Source: an uncultured Lachnospiraceae bacterium (lineage in GTDB: Bacteria > Bacillota > Clostridia > Lachnospirales > Lachnospiraceae). Taken from it: 64,000 nt of DNA. The notes beneath the pieces were generated by a model that saw only the letters and a program-made list of their open reading frames with translations, was not told the DNA's origin and did not search any database. The stretch's first letter is position 1; each line of letters starts with the position of its first letter. This document shows, in pieces, positions 1-7,628 of this stretch. The stretch lies in contig CACZFF010000040.1 in the NCBI GenBank assembly GCA_902780385.1, forward strand, positions 1-64,000, in the 5' to 3' direction. The translations under genes and the position numbers were made by a program.

Positions 1-312
1 ATAGACATATCCGCGACCATATGATAATCCGTTTTCATTGATATTATAAATACTCTTTTCCATATATCTACTATATCATATGTATTTAGGAACTGCAAGA
101 TAAATCGAATATATATTCTGTTTACGACGATATATTGCCGCCCTGCTTTTCTAATGAGTACTCTGATCGTATCAGCTCCTGTCAGGGGATCACCTGCTCC
201 GGAACATTATGTCTGTCAATGGATCCATCTTTCTCATTCCGGGATCCTTACGAAAAAAAAATGGCAGCCGGTTACGGCAGTTCGAACATTCCCTTATATG
301 GGGAAAAAAAAG
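1..312. other. No recognised gene at left edge
   Basis: AT-rich sequence in which I see no convincing gene. A 61-codon plus-strand frame at 135-320 has no ribosome binding site and no recognisable protein character, so I did not annotate it. The stretch may be a promoter region for a gene beyond the left edge. Confidence 0.4.
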
Positions 313-351
313 CCAGCTGACTCATGACTGAAGTCACAAGAATGCGCTGGC
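313..351 (-). terminator. Hairpin terminator overlapping end of small secreted gene
   Basis: AGCCAGC pairs with GCTGGCT around a loop that itself holds TGACTnnnnnnAGTCA-like pairing. Read on the minus strand the stem is followed by a run of T. It overlaps the last codons of the small secreted gene, so the end of that reading frame lies inside the terminator. Confidence 0.6.
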
Positions 352-492
352 TAGTCTTTCAAAAACAACCCCGGAAGTCTGTTCCGTTACGACTGTTTCT
401 GCTGAATTCTCTGCAGCAAATACGGGTCCTGCTGCAGATGCTGCTGTCAGCATTACCGCCAGCATCATTGCAATAAACTTTCTGCTTTTCAT
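334..492 (-). CDS. Small secreted peptide, unknown function
   Basis: A 52-residue product. It has a basic start (MKSRK), a hydrophobic core and a likely signal peptidase site after residue 26 (VFA|AEN). The mature part would be only about 26 residues, acidic and Thr/Val-rich. I chose the ATG at 492 because GGAAAGGA lies seven bases upstream; an in-frame ATG at 522 lacks such a site and lies inside a repeat. The C-terminus runs into the terminator hairpin, so the gene may be the remnant of a longer secreted protein. No family recognised. Confidence 0.5.
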   Translation of the reverse strand: MKSRKFIAMMLAVMLTAASAAGPVFAAENSAETVVTEQTSGVVFERLASAFL

Positions 493-503
493 ATTATCAT
501 CCT

Positions 504-650
504 TTCCGACCATGCCGCTCACCAGAGCGGCACCCTGAAGCGTTTTCGCGAAGGCGAAAACGGTGAAGAATCAGCAGAGCATTGTGCCGTCCCGAGGCAC
601 AATGCTCTGAGAGCGAAAAATCTTGTATCGACAAGATTTTTCACTCTCAG
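504..650. repeat. Hairpin-array repeat, family R1, copy a
   Basis: A chain of four near-perfect hairpins. They are GCCGCTC/GAGCGGC, CGTTTTCGC/GCGAAAACG, AGAGCATTGTGCC/GGCACAATGCTCT, and AAAAATCTTGT/ACAAGATTTTT with an ATCG loop. The same modules in the same order recur at 28330-28444 (inverted) and 55147-55292. Stem sequences differ between copies but pairing is kept. It sits directly upstream of the small secreted gene. Confidence 0.75.
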
Positions 651-663
651 TTATGTTTTATAT

Positions 664-1746
664 TTAGGGATTGCGCACTGCCGATATATTCTTAAGCAGT
701 ACTTCCTGCAAAAGTGCATTCTGCTGAAAATATTCCAGCGTGATGCCGCTCTCCCCGATGATGCGGGCTTTTGCGGGAGACACGCCTTTACGGAAGTCGG
801 CGTGGTAGTCGGAACCGCCGGATATAATGGCGACCCGGTCGGTGTATCTCTCCTTCACTTCTGACTCAATCTGTTCCGGAGTCATACTGCCGCCGTAACT
901 GGTCTTGGAATAGGGATAGCAGGCTTCGATGCCGTCCAGACCGGCTTCAATCAGACGGTCAATATAGGCCGCACGGTCCATTGTGCCGGAAGGAAGGCGG
1001 ACCGGCTCATTGACAAGATATGGGTGTGCCATGATCACGATGCCGCCGCAGCGGTGCACCTGGCGGATCACCTGCACGGGATCCGGTTTTTCACGCAGGA
1101 TCTGATAGGAAGGTGTGTTCTTGACCATGAGCTTGGCACTGCTCCAGTCCTTCTGATAGCCCTTGCGCGCGATCAGCTCGAAAATCATCTTCTTCTGCAC
1201 CTGCTCCTCAGCTACAGGATTTCCTCCGTTCTCCAAGACCTCTTCCCATGTCATATGCATGCCGTCTGCATCCAGGCGGCGGACCAGTTCCCGGTAACTC
1301 CCGATCTTGGATTCCACCACAGCCCTCTCGAGATCATCGAAAAAAGGATCCTCCCAGTCACAGCCCAGACACACCAGGTGGCAGTCCTCCGCCGTTGTCT
1401 CACAGGAAATCTCGATCCCGCGCAGCAGACGAAGGCCCTTTGACCAGGCGTAGTCCACGGCATCCACCAGAATACTGTCCTCTGCTTCTGTCTTTCCTAT
1501 CGGAGAGGCGTTCCCCACATCGGCTGTTTCCACTGGAATATCTTTTGGAGGCCGGATGTCATGATCCGTGATGGCAATGATCTTCATTCCCAGGGATGCC
1601 GCGTGGTCGATCAGCTGCTGCGGTGTGTCCGCCCCGTCCGAGCGGGTGGAGTGCGTGTGCAGGTCCACCGGATAGTTCGGCCTGTATCCCGGAAAATCTT
1701 CAGCACCTGCCGAAGCGGGTATTTTTTCAAGCTCTTCTCTTTTCAT
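664..1746 (-). CDS. PHP-domain metal-dependent phosphoesterase
   Basis: A 360-residue cytoplasmic protein of the PHP family, which uses a cluster of His and Asp residues to bind metals and cleave phosphoesters. The N-terminal motif DLHTHSTRSDG (about residues 28-38) and ITDHD (about 58-62) are classic PHP metal ligands. MAHPYL (about 240) and GSDYHAD (about 311) supply the rest. The start follows the aldolase gene by five bases, and the upstream AGGACAGGG lies in the aldolase tail, so the two are co-transcribed. The family includes TrpH-like nucleotide phosphatases and histidinol phosphatases. Pairing with an aldolase suggests a sugar phosphate substrate, but this is inference. Confidence 0.85.
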   Translation of the reverse strand: MKREELEKIPASAGAEDFPGYRPNYPVDLHTHSTRSDGADTPQQLIDHAASLGMKIIAITDHDIRPPKDIPVETADVGNASPIGKTEAEDSILVDAVDYAWSKGLRLLRGIEISCETTAEDCHLVCLGCDWEDPFFDDLERAVVESKIGSYRELVRRLDADGMHMTWEEVLENGGNPVAEEQVQKKMIFELIARKGYQKDWSSAKLMVKNTPSYQILREKPDPVQVIRQVHRCGGIVIMAHPYLVNEPVRLPSGTMDRAAYIDRLIEAGLDGIEACYPYSKTSYGGSMTPEQIESEVKERYTDRVAIISGGSDYHADFRKGVSPAKARIIGESGITLEYFQQNALLQEVLLKNISAVRNP

Positions 1747-1751
1747 TGTTC

Positions 1752-2609
1752 TCAGACCCTGTCCTTTGTAAAAATGATCATGTGATTCCTCGCAGTCCCT
1801 TCAATGGCCTGACTCAGGATCCGGTCAAATCCGATGGGATCAGCTTTCTCAGGCGCATCTTTGAAATAGTCCCTGCAAGTGTCAAGATAGGCGTGCTTGA
1901 TCGCCGTGGAGACATTGACTTTGGCGCCGCCGCTGCAGATCAGCCTGCGGAAAGTTTCCTCGGACAGGCCCGTGCCGCCGTGGATGACGACCGGTGTCGG
2001 TATCGCTTCTTTGAGCTGTGCGACAAGATCAAAATTGATCCTGGGCGTGCCTTTATAGACCCCGTGTGCGGTCCCGATTGCCGGCGCAAAGGCATCGATT
2101 CCGGATTCCTGCACAAACCGGATAGATTCCTCAAGACCGGCGAGGGAGGCATCCTCTGCGGAAACCTTTATGGCATCCTCAACCCCGACGATTCTCCCCA
2201 GTTCCCCCTCGACCTGCACACCCTTGCGGTGGGCATATTCCACAACCTCCCTGCATCCGGCGATGTTCTCCTCGAACGGTAAACGGGAACCATCATACAT
2301 AACTGCATCCCATCCGGCATCGACGCAGGCCTTGGCCAGTTCCACATCCTGGCAGTGATCGAGATGGATCAGCACATTGACGGAGGCTTCCTCCGCCAGC
2401 TGGCGTAGCATGGCGCCCAGGGGCGCAGTCCCGAACTCCTTCACAGTCACAACAGATGTCTGCAGAATGACCGGCAGGCCCAGTTTCTCCGCGGCGTGCA
2501 CCACAGCCCTCGCCGAGAGGTGATTGAAAATATTGAAAGCTCCCACTGCATAGCTGTGAGCTTTCGCCTCCTGCAGCTCTTCGAGAAAAGATTTCCTGTT
2601 TCCTGTCAT
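1752..2609 (-). CDS. Class II fructose-bisphosphate-type aldolase
   Basis: A 285-residue zinc aldolase that cleaves a ketose bisphosphate to dihydroxyacetone phosphate plus an aldehyde. The family signature is clear: LDHC (metal His near 84), EGELG, GTAHGVYKG (metal His near 181), HGGTG (metal His near 211), and a late NVSTA phosphate-binding loop. Length fits the GatY/KbaY/Fba group. It starts at an ATG preceded by AAGGAAG. It forms a two-gene operon with the PHP phosphoesterase. Sequence alone does not tell fructose-, tagatose- or inositol-type substrate. Confidence 0.88.
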   Translation of the reverse strand: MTGNRKSFLEELQEAKAHSYAVGAFNIFNHLSARAVVHAAEKLGLPVILQTSVVTVKEFGTAPLGAMLRQLAEEASVNVLIHLDHCQDVELAKACVDAGWDAVMYDGSRLPFEENIAGCREVVEYAHRKGVQVEGELGRIVGVEDAIKVSAEDASLAGLEESIRFVQESGIDAFAPAIGTAHGVYKGTPRINFDLVAQLKEAIPTPVVIHGGTGLSEETFRRLICSGGAKVNVSTAIKHAYLDTCRDYFKDAPEKADPIGFDRILSQAIEGTARNHMIIFTKDRV

Positions 2610-2857
2610 TTTTTCTTACTTCCTTTCCGAGGATCCTACGGTGCCTCTGTAAAACTCTTTCTTTATTATTCTATACTCATTTGATCCATAATACAAAAAC
2701 AAACAAAAAGCTGAATCGTTCGGAAAGATAATCCGTCACTGTACAGCCTCGCGTTTCAGATAAGCCTGTATTGTAACGAAAAACCTGATGGATTTCCGGG
2801 TTTCCGGCTTTTCTGCATCTGAATGCTGTGTGACATTTCTGTGCTGTTTCCTCTGCT

Positions 2858-2863
2858 ATACTG
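2858..2863 (+). promoter_or_regulatory. Extended -10 element (TGCTATACT)
   Basis: TATACT preceded by TGC forms an extended -10 about 117 bases upstream of the small membrane protein gene at 2980. The same TGCTATACT string occurs upstream of the LURP-one gene at 6843. No good -35 is seen, which extended -10 promoters do not require. Confidence 0.45.
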
Positions 2864-2979
2864 TGCACATAGAAAACAAAACAAGAAAGAACAAAGCCTG
2901 CCGGACAGGTCAGATTCCTCAAGGCAGTCAAATATTCAAGACATTAAAGAGAAATAAAACTTTATCGGAGGAAAAAATA

Positions 2980-3417
2980 ATGGAAATGACACTCAGCAGA
3001 AAAGTACTCAACATTGCAGGAATCCTGGATTATATCGCCGGCGGATTTACATTTCTTTTAGGTGCGGTAATAGCAGGAGCCGGTGTTCTGGCAATGAATA
3101 ATCCAGAGTTCGCACAGGATATGCCGACAGATCTCGGAGTGTTTACAGTACTCATTATCGGCATCGCTCTCGCAGCAGGAGCATTACTGACAATGATCTA
3201 CGCCCACCTTGAGAGAGCGGCAGCAAAAAATCCGGCAAAGATCATGCCTGTGTGGGTACTCTCCATCCTCTCTGTACTGCTTAATATCGGCAATCTCATC
3301 CATAATCTTATGATGCATGTGGCAATTGCCGAGATGGGGTCCTGCTTTACAGGTCTTGCAATCAGCATCCTGATGCTGATCATTGCAAACAATATCAAGA
3401 AGGAAGCCGGCAGATAA
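2980..3417 (+). CDS. Small four-helix membrane protein, unknown
   Basis: A 145-residue integral membrane protein with four hydrophobic segments (about residues 12-35, 50-70, 85-110 and 115-138) and a short basic tail. I chose the ATG at 2980 because CGGAGG precedes it; the longer open frame upstream has no site. I do not recognise a family with certainty. It resembles short DUF4064-like proteins in layout. It stands alone, flanked by its own extended -10 promoter and a terminator. Confidence 0.7.
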   Translation: MEMTLSRKVLNIAGILDYIAGGFTFLLGAVIAGAGVLAMNNPEFAQDMPTDLGVFTVLIIGIALAAGALLTMIYAHLERAAAKNPAKIMPVWVLSILSVLLNIGNLIHNLMMHVAIAEMGSCFTGLAISILMLIIANNIKKEAGR

Positions 3418-3445
3418 CAGTCCCGACAACCGCTTTGATTTCTGA

Positions 3446-3486
3446 AAAAAACAGCACCGCTAGTCATAAAACCGGCGGTGCTTTTC
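3446..3486. terminator. Bidirectional terminator
   Basis: AGCACCGC pairs with GCGGTGCT. The stem has an A run on its left and a T run on its right, so it can stop transcription from both the membrane protein gene on the plus strand and the M20 amidohydrolase gene on the minus strand. Confidence 0.75.
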
Positions 3487-3489
3487 TGT

Positions 3490-3530
3490 GCCCTGAGATC
3501 TCTTCCGAACATGCCGGAGCACATCCGTGT
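3490..3530. repeat. Fragment of R1-like repeat
   Basis: TTCCGAACATGCCGGAGCAC resembles the junction in the repeat block at 55290-55315 (CTTCCAAAACATGCCGGAGC). It lies at the 3' end of the M20 gene. It is a short match and may be a decayed end of that family. Confidence 0.35.
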
Positions 3531-3531
3531 A

Positions 3532-4755
3532 TTAATATTTATCCCTGAGGGAAAGACATTTCTCTGCAAAATGCTGTCCCGGCAGCAAAGCTGATGCCGC
3601 ATAGAGTTCCGCGGCGTGGCGCAGCGCTGTATCGTCCGTATGAAAAAGGGGCTTGTGCAGTTCCTGCACTTCATCTCCGGCAGCTGTACTTCCCACCCAG
3701 TAAAAGAAGGAAGGCACAAAGGCACGGTAGCGGGAAAAGTCCTCACTGGCCAGCGAAGGAGGCGCATCCACGATTTGGCAGCCCGTCGCGGCAGCACACT
3801 TTTTCGCAAGCGCTGTCATCTCCGGAGAATTCCAGACTGCGGGTATCCGGTCCATCCAGAGAATCTCCCCGCGGCATTCGTAGGCTTCTGCTGTTTTTTC
3901 AACAATCGATCCAATCCGCTCGATAGCCCTGTCCAGGGCCGGATCCGACAATGACCGCACTGACGCCAGCATAGTGACCTGATCTGCCACGAGATTCATG
4001 GGACTTCCGCCTTCAATCCTGTTGATGGTGAGGATGACTGAATCAAGGGGATTTGTATTTCTGCTGACCACCGTCTGAAGAGACTGGATCACGGCAGCGG
4101 CACAGACAATGGGGTCGATATTTAAGTGCGGCATGGAACCGTGGCCTCCGGCGCCATGGATGCGGATTTCAAAATTTCGCTTGCCGCTCATCAGAGGACC
4201 TTCGTGACAGGCAATGCTGCCGGTCTGTACGGAGGGCCAGTTGTGGATTCCGAAGCAATAATCCGGATGAATCTCGTCAAACAGCCCTGCCCTGATCATG
4301 ACACCCGCACCAGTCGTTCCCTCCTCTGCCGGCTGGAAAACCAGGTCCACAGTATTCCTGAGAAGGCCGTCATTTTTGGCACGCTGCAGCAGAAGGGCCG
4401 CCCCCAGCAGAGAGGCCGTATGGAAATCATGGCCGCAGGCATGCATTACACCGGGTGTCCGGGACTTCCAGGGGCTCTCATATTCCTCTGTCTGCGGGAG
4501 GGCATCAATATCCGCACGAAGCATGATCTCCAGACTCTTTTCCTTTCCTTCCTCTCCGTGGATCTGCGCCGCGATGCCGGTTCCCGTCTCCGTCTCCAGG
4601 GGAAAGATTCTGAAATCCGGCAGGGATTCCAGAAAAGCCCGGATCTTTGCGGTCGTCTGCAATTCCTTTCTCGAGAGCTCGGGATGCATGTGGAGATCCC
4701 TTTTAAAATCCAGAATCCTCTTGTACTCCTCTTCTGTCAGCTGATATTTTTTCAT
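3532..4755 (-). CDS. M20 family metallo-amidohydrolase
   Basis: A 407-residue cytoplasmic hydrolase of peptidase family M20D (hippurate hydrolase / N-acyl amino acid amidohydrolase group), which removes an acyl or indole-acetyl group from an amino acid. It shows MHPELS near the start, the metal motif MHACGHDFHTA (about 100-110), PAEEGTTGAG with the catalytic Glu pair (about 145), FGIHNWP, and GHGSMPH in the dimerisation domain. Length is normal. It lies downstream of a GntP permease in the same orientation but is separated from it by a terminator. The exact acyl substrate is unknown. Confidence 0.85.
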   Translation of the reverse strand: MKKYQLTEEEYKRILDFKRDLHMHPELSRKELQTTAKIRAFLESLPDFRIFPLETETGTGIAAQIHGEEGKEKSLEIMLRADIDALPQTEEYESPWKSRTPGVMHACGHDFHTASLLGAALLLQRAKNDGLLRNTVDLVFQPAEEGTTGAGVMIRAGLFDEIHPDYCFGIHNWPSVQTGSIACHEGPLMSGKRNFEIRIHGAGGHGSMPHLNIDPIVCAAAVIQSLQTVVSRNTNPLDSVILTINRIEGGSPMNLVADQVTMLASVRSLSDPALDRAIERIGSIVEKTAEAYECRGEILWMDRIPAVWNSPEMTALAKKCAAATGCQIVDAPPSLASEDFSRYRAFVPSFFYWVGSTAAGDEVQELHKPLFHTDDTALRHAAELYAASALLPGQHFAEKCLSLRDKY

Positions 4756-5074
4756 CGATTTCTTTGTTTTCCCTCGTTAAAAACAACTGTTTGTGTGTAA
4801 GCAATGTGCCATGGCCGGATAAATAAAAGCACGGGGGCCTGGAATTCGCTCCTAAGCGCTCCCTGTTAACAGACTGTTAACAGACACATATGAGTAAAAC
4901 ATAAACACGAATCGAAATGAAGTCAAGAAAAAGCCGGCAGCCCGGTCCATTCCGGACCGGCCGCTGCCGGCTTGATTCAATCACTCACAGATGCAGAAGC
5001 CATCCCGCACCTGAGATAAAAACCCTTTTCTTCTCCTTTATAGATGTGGGATCCATCCCGCATCCGGCATGCGA
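4756..5074. other. Gap between M20 and GntP genes
   Basis: Holds the GntP terminator at 4929-4974 and a direct repeat of CTGTTAACAGA type at 4863-4883 (tgttaacagactgttaacaga). The rest is presumably the promoter of the M20 gene; I see no gene. Confidence 0.5.
4929..4974 (-). terminator. Terminator after GntP permease
   Basis: AGCCGGCAG pairs with CTGCCGGCT around an inner GGTCC/GGACC hairpin. On the minus strand the stem is followed by TTTTTC. Confidence 0.75.
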
Positions 5075-6466
5075 TCAATGCAGGAACAGGGACAGGATGA
5101 AGATCTCGATCATAGCAGAGATACCCAGGAGAAGGGTGTTCATGGTCTGTGTCTTATAACCCTGATCCGGAGTCATGGCACCGAAGTTGGTGACGACCCA
5201 GAAGAAGGAGTCGTTGGCATGGGATACAGTCATAGCACCTGCACCGATTGCCATGCAGGCAAGGCAGGTGCGGACGGGGCTGTCCAGTCCCAGGAGAGGA
5301 AGCAGGGGCGCCACGATACCGGCCGTGGTTGTAAGGGCAACGGTGGAGGAACCCTGTGCGGACTTGAGGATCGCCGACAGAACAAAGGGGAAGAAAATTC
5401 CCATTGCCTCAAGGACTGTAGCATGCTCTGTGATGTAGTTGACCATATCGGAGCTGGCGATGACCTTGCCCAGAACGCCGCCGGCTGCGGTGACGAACAG
5501 GATGGGGCCGACTGTCTTCAGGGTATCATTGGTCAGGTTGTAGAACTCTCCCATTTTGCCGGCGTTCTTGAGCTGGATGACTGCGAAGATGGTACCGACT
5601 GCCAGAGCGATGATGGGTGTGCCCAGGAATGTGAGGATATTCTTGACCATGCCCGTCATACCAGCCATAGAAGAGATGGAGGAAAGAGCCATCAGAATAA
5701 TGGGAACAATAATGGGAGCCATGGAATCCCAGCCGCCGGGAAGTTTTCCGTATTCAGCAACCAGCTCCTCATAAGTCTTTGTGACTTCGCCGGCATCCGC
5801 TTCATCTGCGGCGCGGACTTTTTTGCCGATATAGTTGGCATAGAAATAGCCCGCGATCAGCGGGAAAATAGAGCAGATCACGCCAAATCCCATGACCATG
5901 AGAAGGTTATTGCCCACGCCCAGTGTATTGGCTGCGGCGATGGGGCCGGGCGTCGGCGGGATAAATACGTGTGCAAGGTACAGACCTGTGCCCAGACCTA
6001 CGGACATGGCGACAGAGGACTCTCCGGTACGGCTGACCAGAGCCTTGCGGATCGGGTTCAGGATAACGAAGCCGGAGTCGCAGAAGACGGGAATGGAAAC
6101 GACCCATCCCATCAGTTCCAGCGCAAGGACAGGATGATTCTTTCCCACCATGTTGATGACCATGTCAGCCAGCTTGAGGGCAGCGCCCGTCACTTCCAGA
6201 ACGGAGCCGATCAGCGCGCCCAGGATAATGACGATACCGATGCTGGAGAAAGTCCCCGAGAATCCGGCGCCGATGACCGATGCAATACCCGAGACCGTGG
6301 TGCCGTCCTCCAGGGTAATGTCCACGATCGGGATACCCGCCACAAGACCCAGGATCAGGGAAATTCCCATGATCGAAATAAATGGATGGATCTTGAACTT
6401 GGAGATTGCAATGATCATCAAAACAACAGCTACAACAAATGCGATAATAAGCGGAAAACCAGTCAT
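5075..6466 (-). CDS. GntP family permease
   Basis: A 463-residue integral membrane symporter of the gluconate:H+ (GntP) family, which also takes up related acids such as glycerate or idonate. It has about 12 hydrophobic helices. Family-like strings include HPFISI near residue 27 and the conserved segment around HVFIPPTPGP with downstream AAN. I chose the ATG at 6466 because GAAGGGGG precedes it and the homologous N-terminus begins there; the open frame extends 33 codons further without support. It is monocistronic. The substrate cannot be told from sequence. Confidence 0.88.
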   Translation of the reverse strand: MTGFPLIIAFVVAVVLMIIAISKFKIHPFISIMGISLILGLVAGIPIVDITLEDGTTVSGIASVIGAGFSGTFSSIGIVIILGALIGSVLEVTGAALKLADMVINMVGKNHPVLALELMGWVVSIPVFCDSGFVILNPIRKALVSRTGESSVAMSVGLGTGLYLAHVFIPPTPGPIAAANTLGVGNNLLMVMGFGVICSIFPLIAGYFYANYIGKKVRAADEADAGEVTKTYEELVAEYGKLPGGWDSMAPIIVPIILMALSSISSMAGMTGMVKNILTFLGTPIIALAVGTIFAVIQLKNAGKMGEFYNLTNDTLKTVGPILFVTAAGGVLGKVIASSDMVNYITEHATVLEAMGIFFPFVLSAILKSAQGSSTVALTTTAGIVAPLLPLLGLDSPVRTCLACMAIGAGAMTVSHANDSFFWVVTNFGAMTPDQGYKTQTMNTLLLGISAMIEIFILSLFLH

Positions 6467-6842
6467 AGAAAAACCCCCTTCATTAAACAGACTTTCCAAG
6501 AACCAATAAGTTGCCGTCTGCGGAACTGCTCCCCAATTGACAGTCCCGTATCCATCGCTATTCATTATACCATAAATATCCGGGTATATTTAACAAAATG
6601 CCTGTTTGCATAAAAACGTTCATATAAAAACGGCAAAACAAAAAAGCATCTGCTTACATAGCGGAAAATGTCCCTGGGTGCTATACTGACAGTAACAACC
6701 TATAACACCTATGAATTTTCAGTCTGTGTATATTGACAACAGTGAAGGCGACAGAAAGCAGATACAGGAAAATAGAATCAGATGGGCTTTCTCACTTTAC
6801 AATGTCCTGAAACATAGATCATTTTTGGAAAGGAGATTGACA
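6467..6842. other. Divergent promoter region
   Basis: Between divergent genes. Minus strand: TATAAT at 6564-6569 with a TTAAAT-like -35 eighteen bases away fits a GntP promoter with a leader of about 90 bases. Plus strand: TGCTATACT at 6679-6687 fits an extended -10 for the LURP-one gene. No gene is seen. Confidence 0.5.
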
Positions 6843-7439
6843 ATGGGGCTTTTTGACAGTCTGAAGAAACTTGGAGAAGCAGTTGAGGTTTTAAATGAAG
6901 CAGCCAACACCGCGAGCAAAACCACGATTGAAGATTTTGGCGAGCCTGTATATTCTCTGTATACTGCATTGGAACTGGGAGATCTTCACAGACGGATTGA
7001 CATCACGGATGAAGAGGGAAATGTAAAATATTATACAAAGTCGAGCGTCATCGCTCTGACCGGAAAAACCGAGATCCTGGATGCGGCAGGTAATAACATT
7101 GCACATCTTGAAAAAAGGCCTGTCAGCCTCCACGAAAAGCACTTTATCACCATGGCAGACGGCAGGAATTTCACACTGTCCAATGAAATATTCCATATCG
7201 TAAAAGACGTCACGAATATTGAAGGTCTGGACTGGCAGATCCGCGGCAATATCATCGGGCTGAATTTCAATCTTGTGGATGCAGACGGACGACCTGTTGC
7301 CACCATAGCCAGGAAACTGGTCTCCGTACACGACAAGTACTGCATAGGTCTATACCAGCCTGAGCAGGAGCAGGTAGTAGTTGCGATCTTCATTCAGCTG
7401 GAGAAAATGCTGGAAGCGCGCAGAGAGGATAATGACTGA
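6843..7439 (+). CDS. LURP-one-related (Tubby-like fold) protein
   Basis: A 198-residue protein resembling the LURP-one/YxjI family, a twelve-stranded Tubby-C-like barrel. Seen features: a short amphipathic N-terminus (MGLFDSLKKLGEAVEVLNEA), then alternating beta strands with repeats such as AGNNIAHLEKRPVSLHEKHF and DGRPVATIARKLVSVHDKYC. These two halves resemble each other, as expected for the family. AAGGAGAT precedes the ATG. Proteins of this kind may bind membranes or lipid, but no function is established for bacterial members. Single-gene unit. Confidence 0.7.
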   Translation: MGLFDSLKKLGEAVEVLNEAANTASKTTIEDFGEPVYSLYTALELGDLHRRIDITDEEGNVKYYTKSSVIALTGKTEILDAAGNNIAHLEKRPVSLHEKHFITMADGRNFTLSNEIFHIVKDVTNIEGLDWQIRGNIIGLNFNLVDADGRPVATIARKLVSVHDKYCIGLYQPEQEQVVVAIFIQLEKMLEARREDND

Positions 7440-7474
7440 TCAGGATTATCCCTTCAGATTCTCACCGTGGTACA

Positions 7475-7513
7475 TTTCGAAATTCCGGACTCGCCCGCGA
7501 GTCCTGCGCGATG
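7475..7513. repeat. Stem-loop repeat R6, copy 1
   Basis: GACTCGCccGCGAGTC hairpin followed by CTGCGCGATGAAG. The same layout recurs at 40222-40252 with GACTCGCTTGTGAGTC and CTGCGCGATGAAG. Both copies lie just before a terminator between convergent genes. Confidence 0.6.
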
Positions 7514-7515
7514 AA

Positions 7516-7556
7516 GAAAAATCGGGCAGACGGATGATTCCGCCTGCCCGATTTCC
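7516..7556. terminator. Bidirectional terminator
   Basis: AAATCGGGCAG pairs with CTGCCCGATTT, with an A run on the left and T on the right. It separates the convergent LURP-one and NRPS-like genes. Confidence 0.7.
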
Positions 7557-7628
7557 TGTTTCAGCCAGTTTCCAATATCAGTCTTATAAGGTTATTGCCG
7601 TGCACCTTCGCATGCCCTTTGTGCCTGA

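Noticed and set aside
5069-6613. 514-codon plus-strand frame opposite GntP
   Set aside because: Composition (Asp/Gly/Gln/His-rich) is typical of an antisense shadow; the GntP gene on the other strand is clear.
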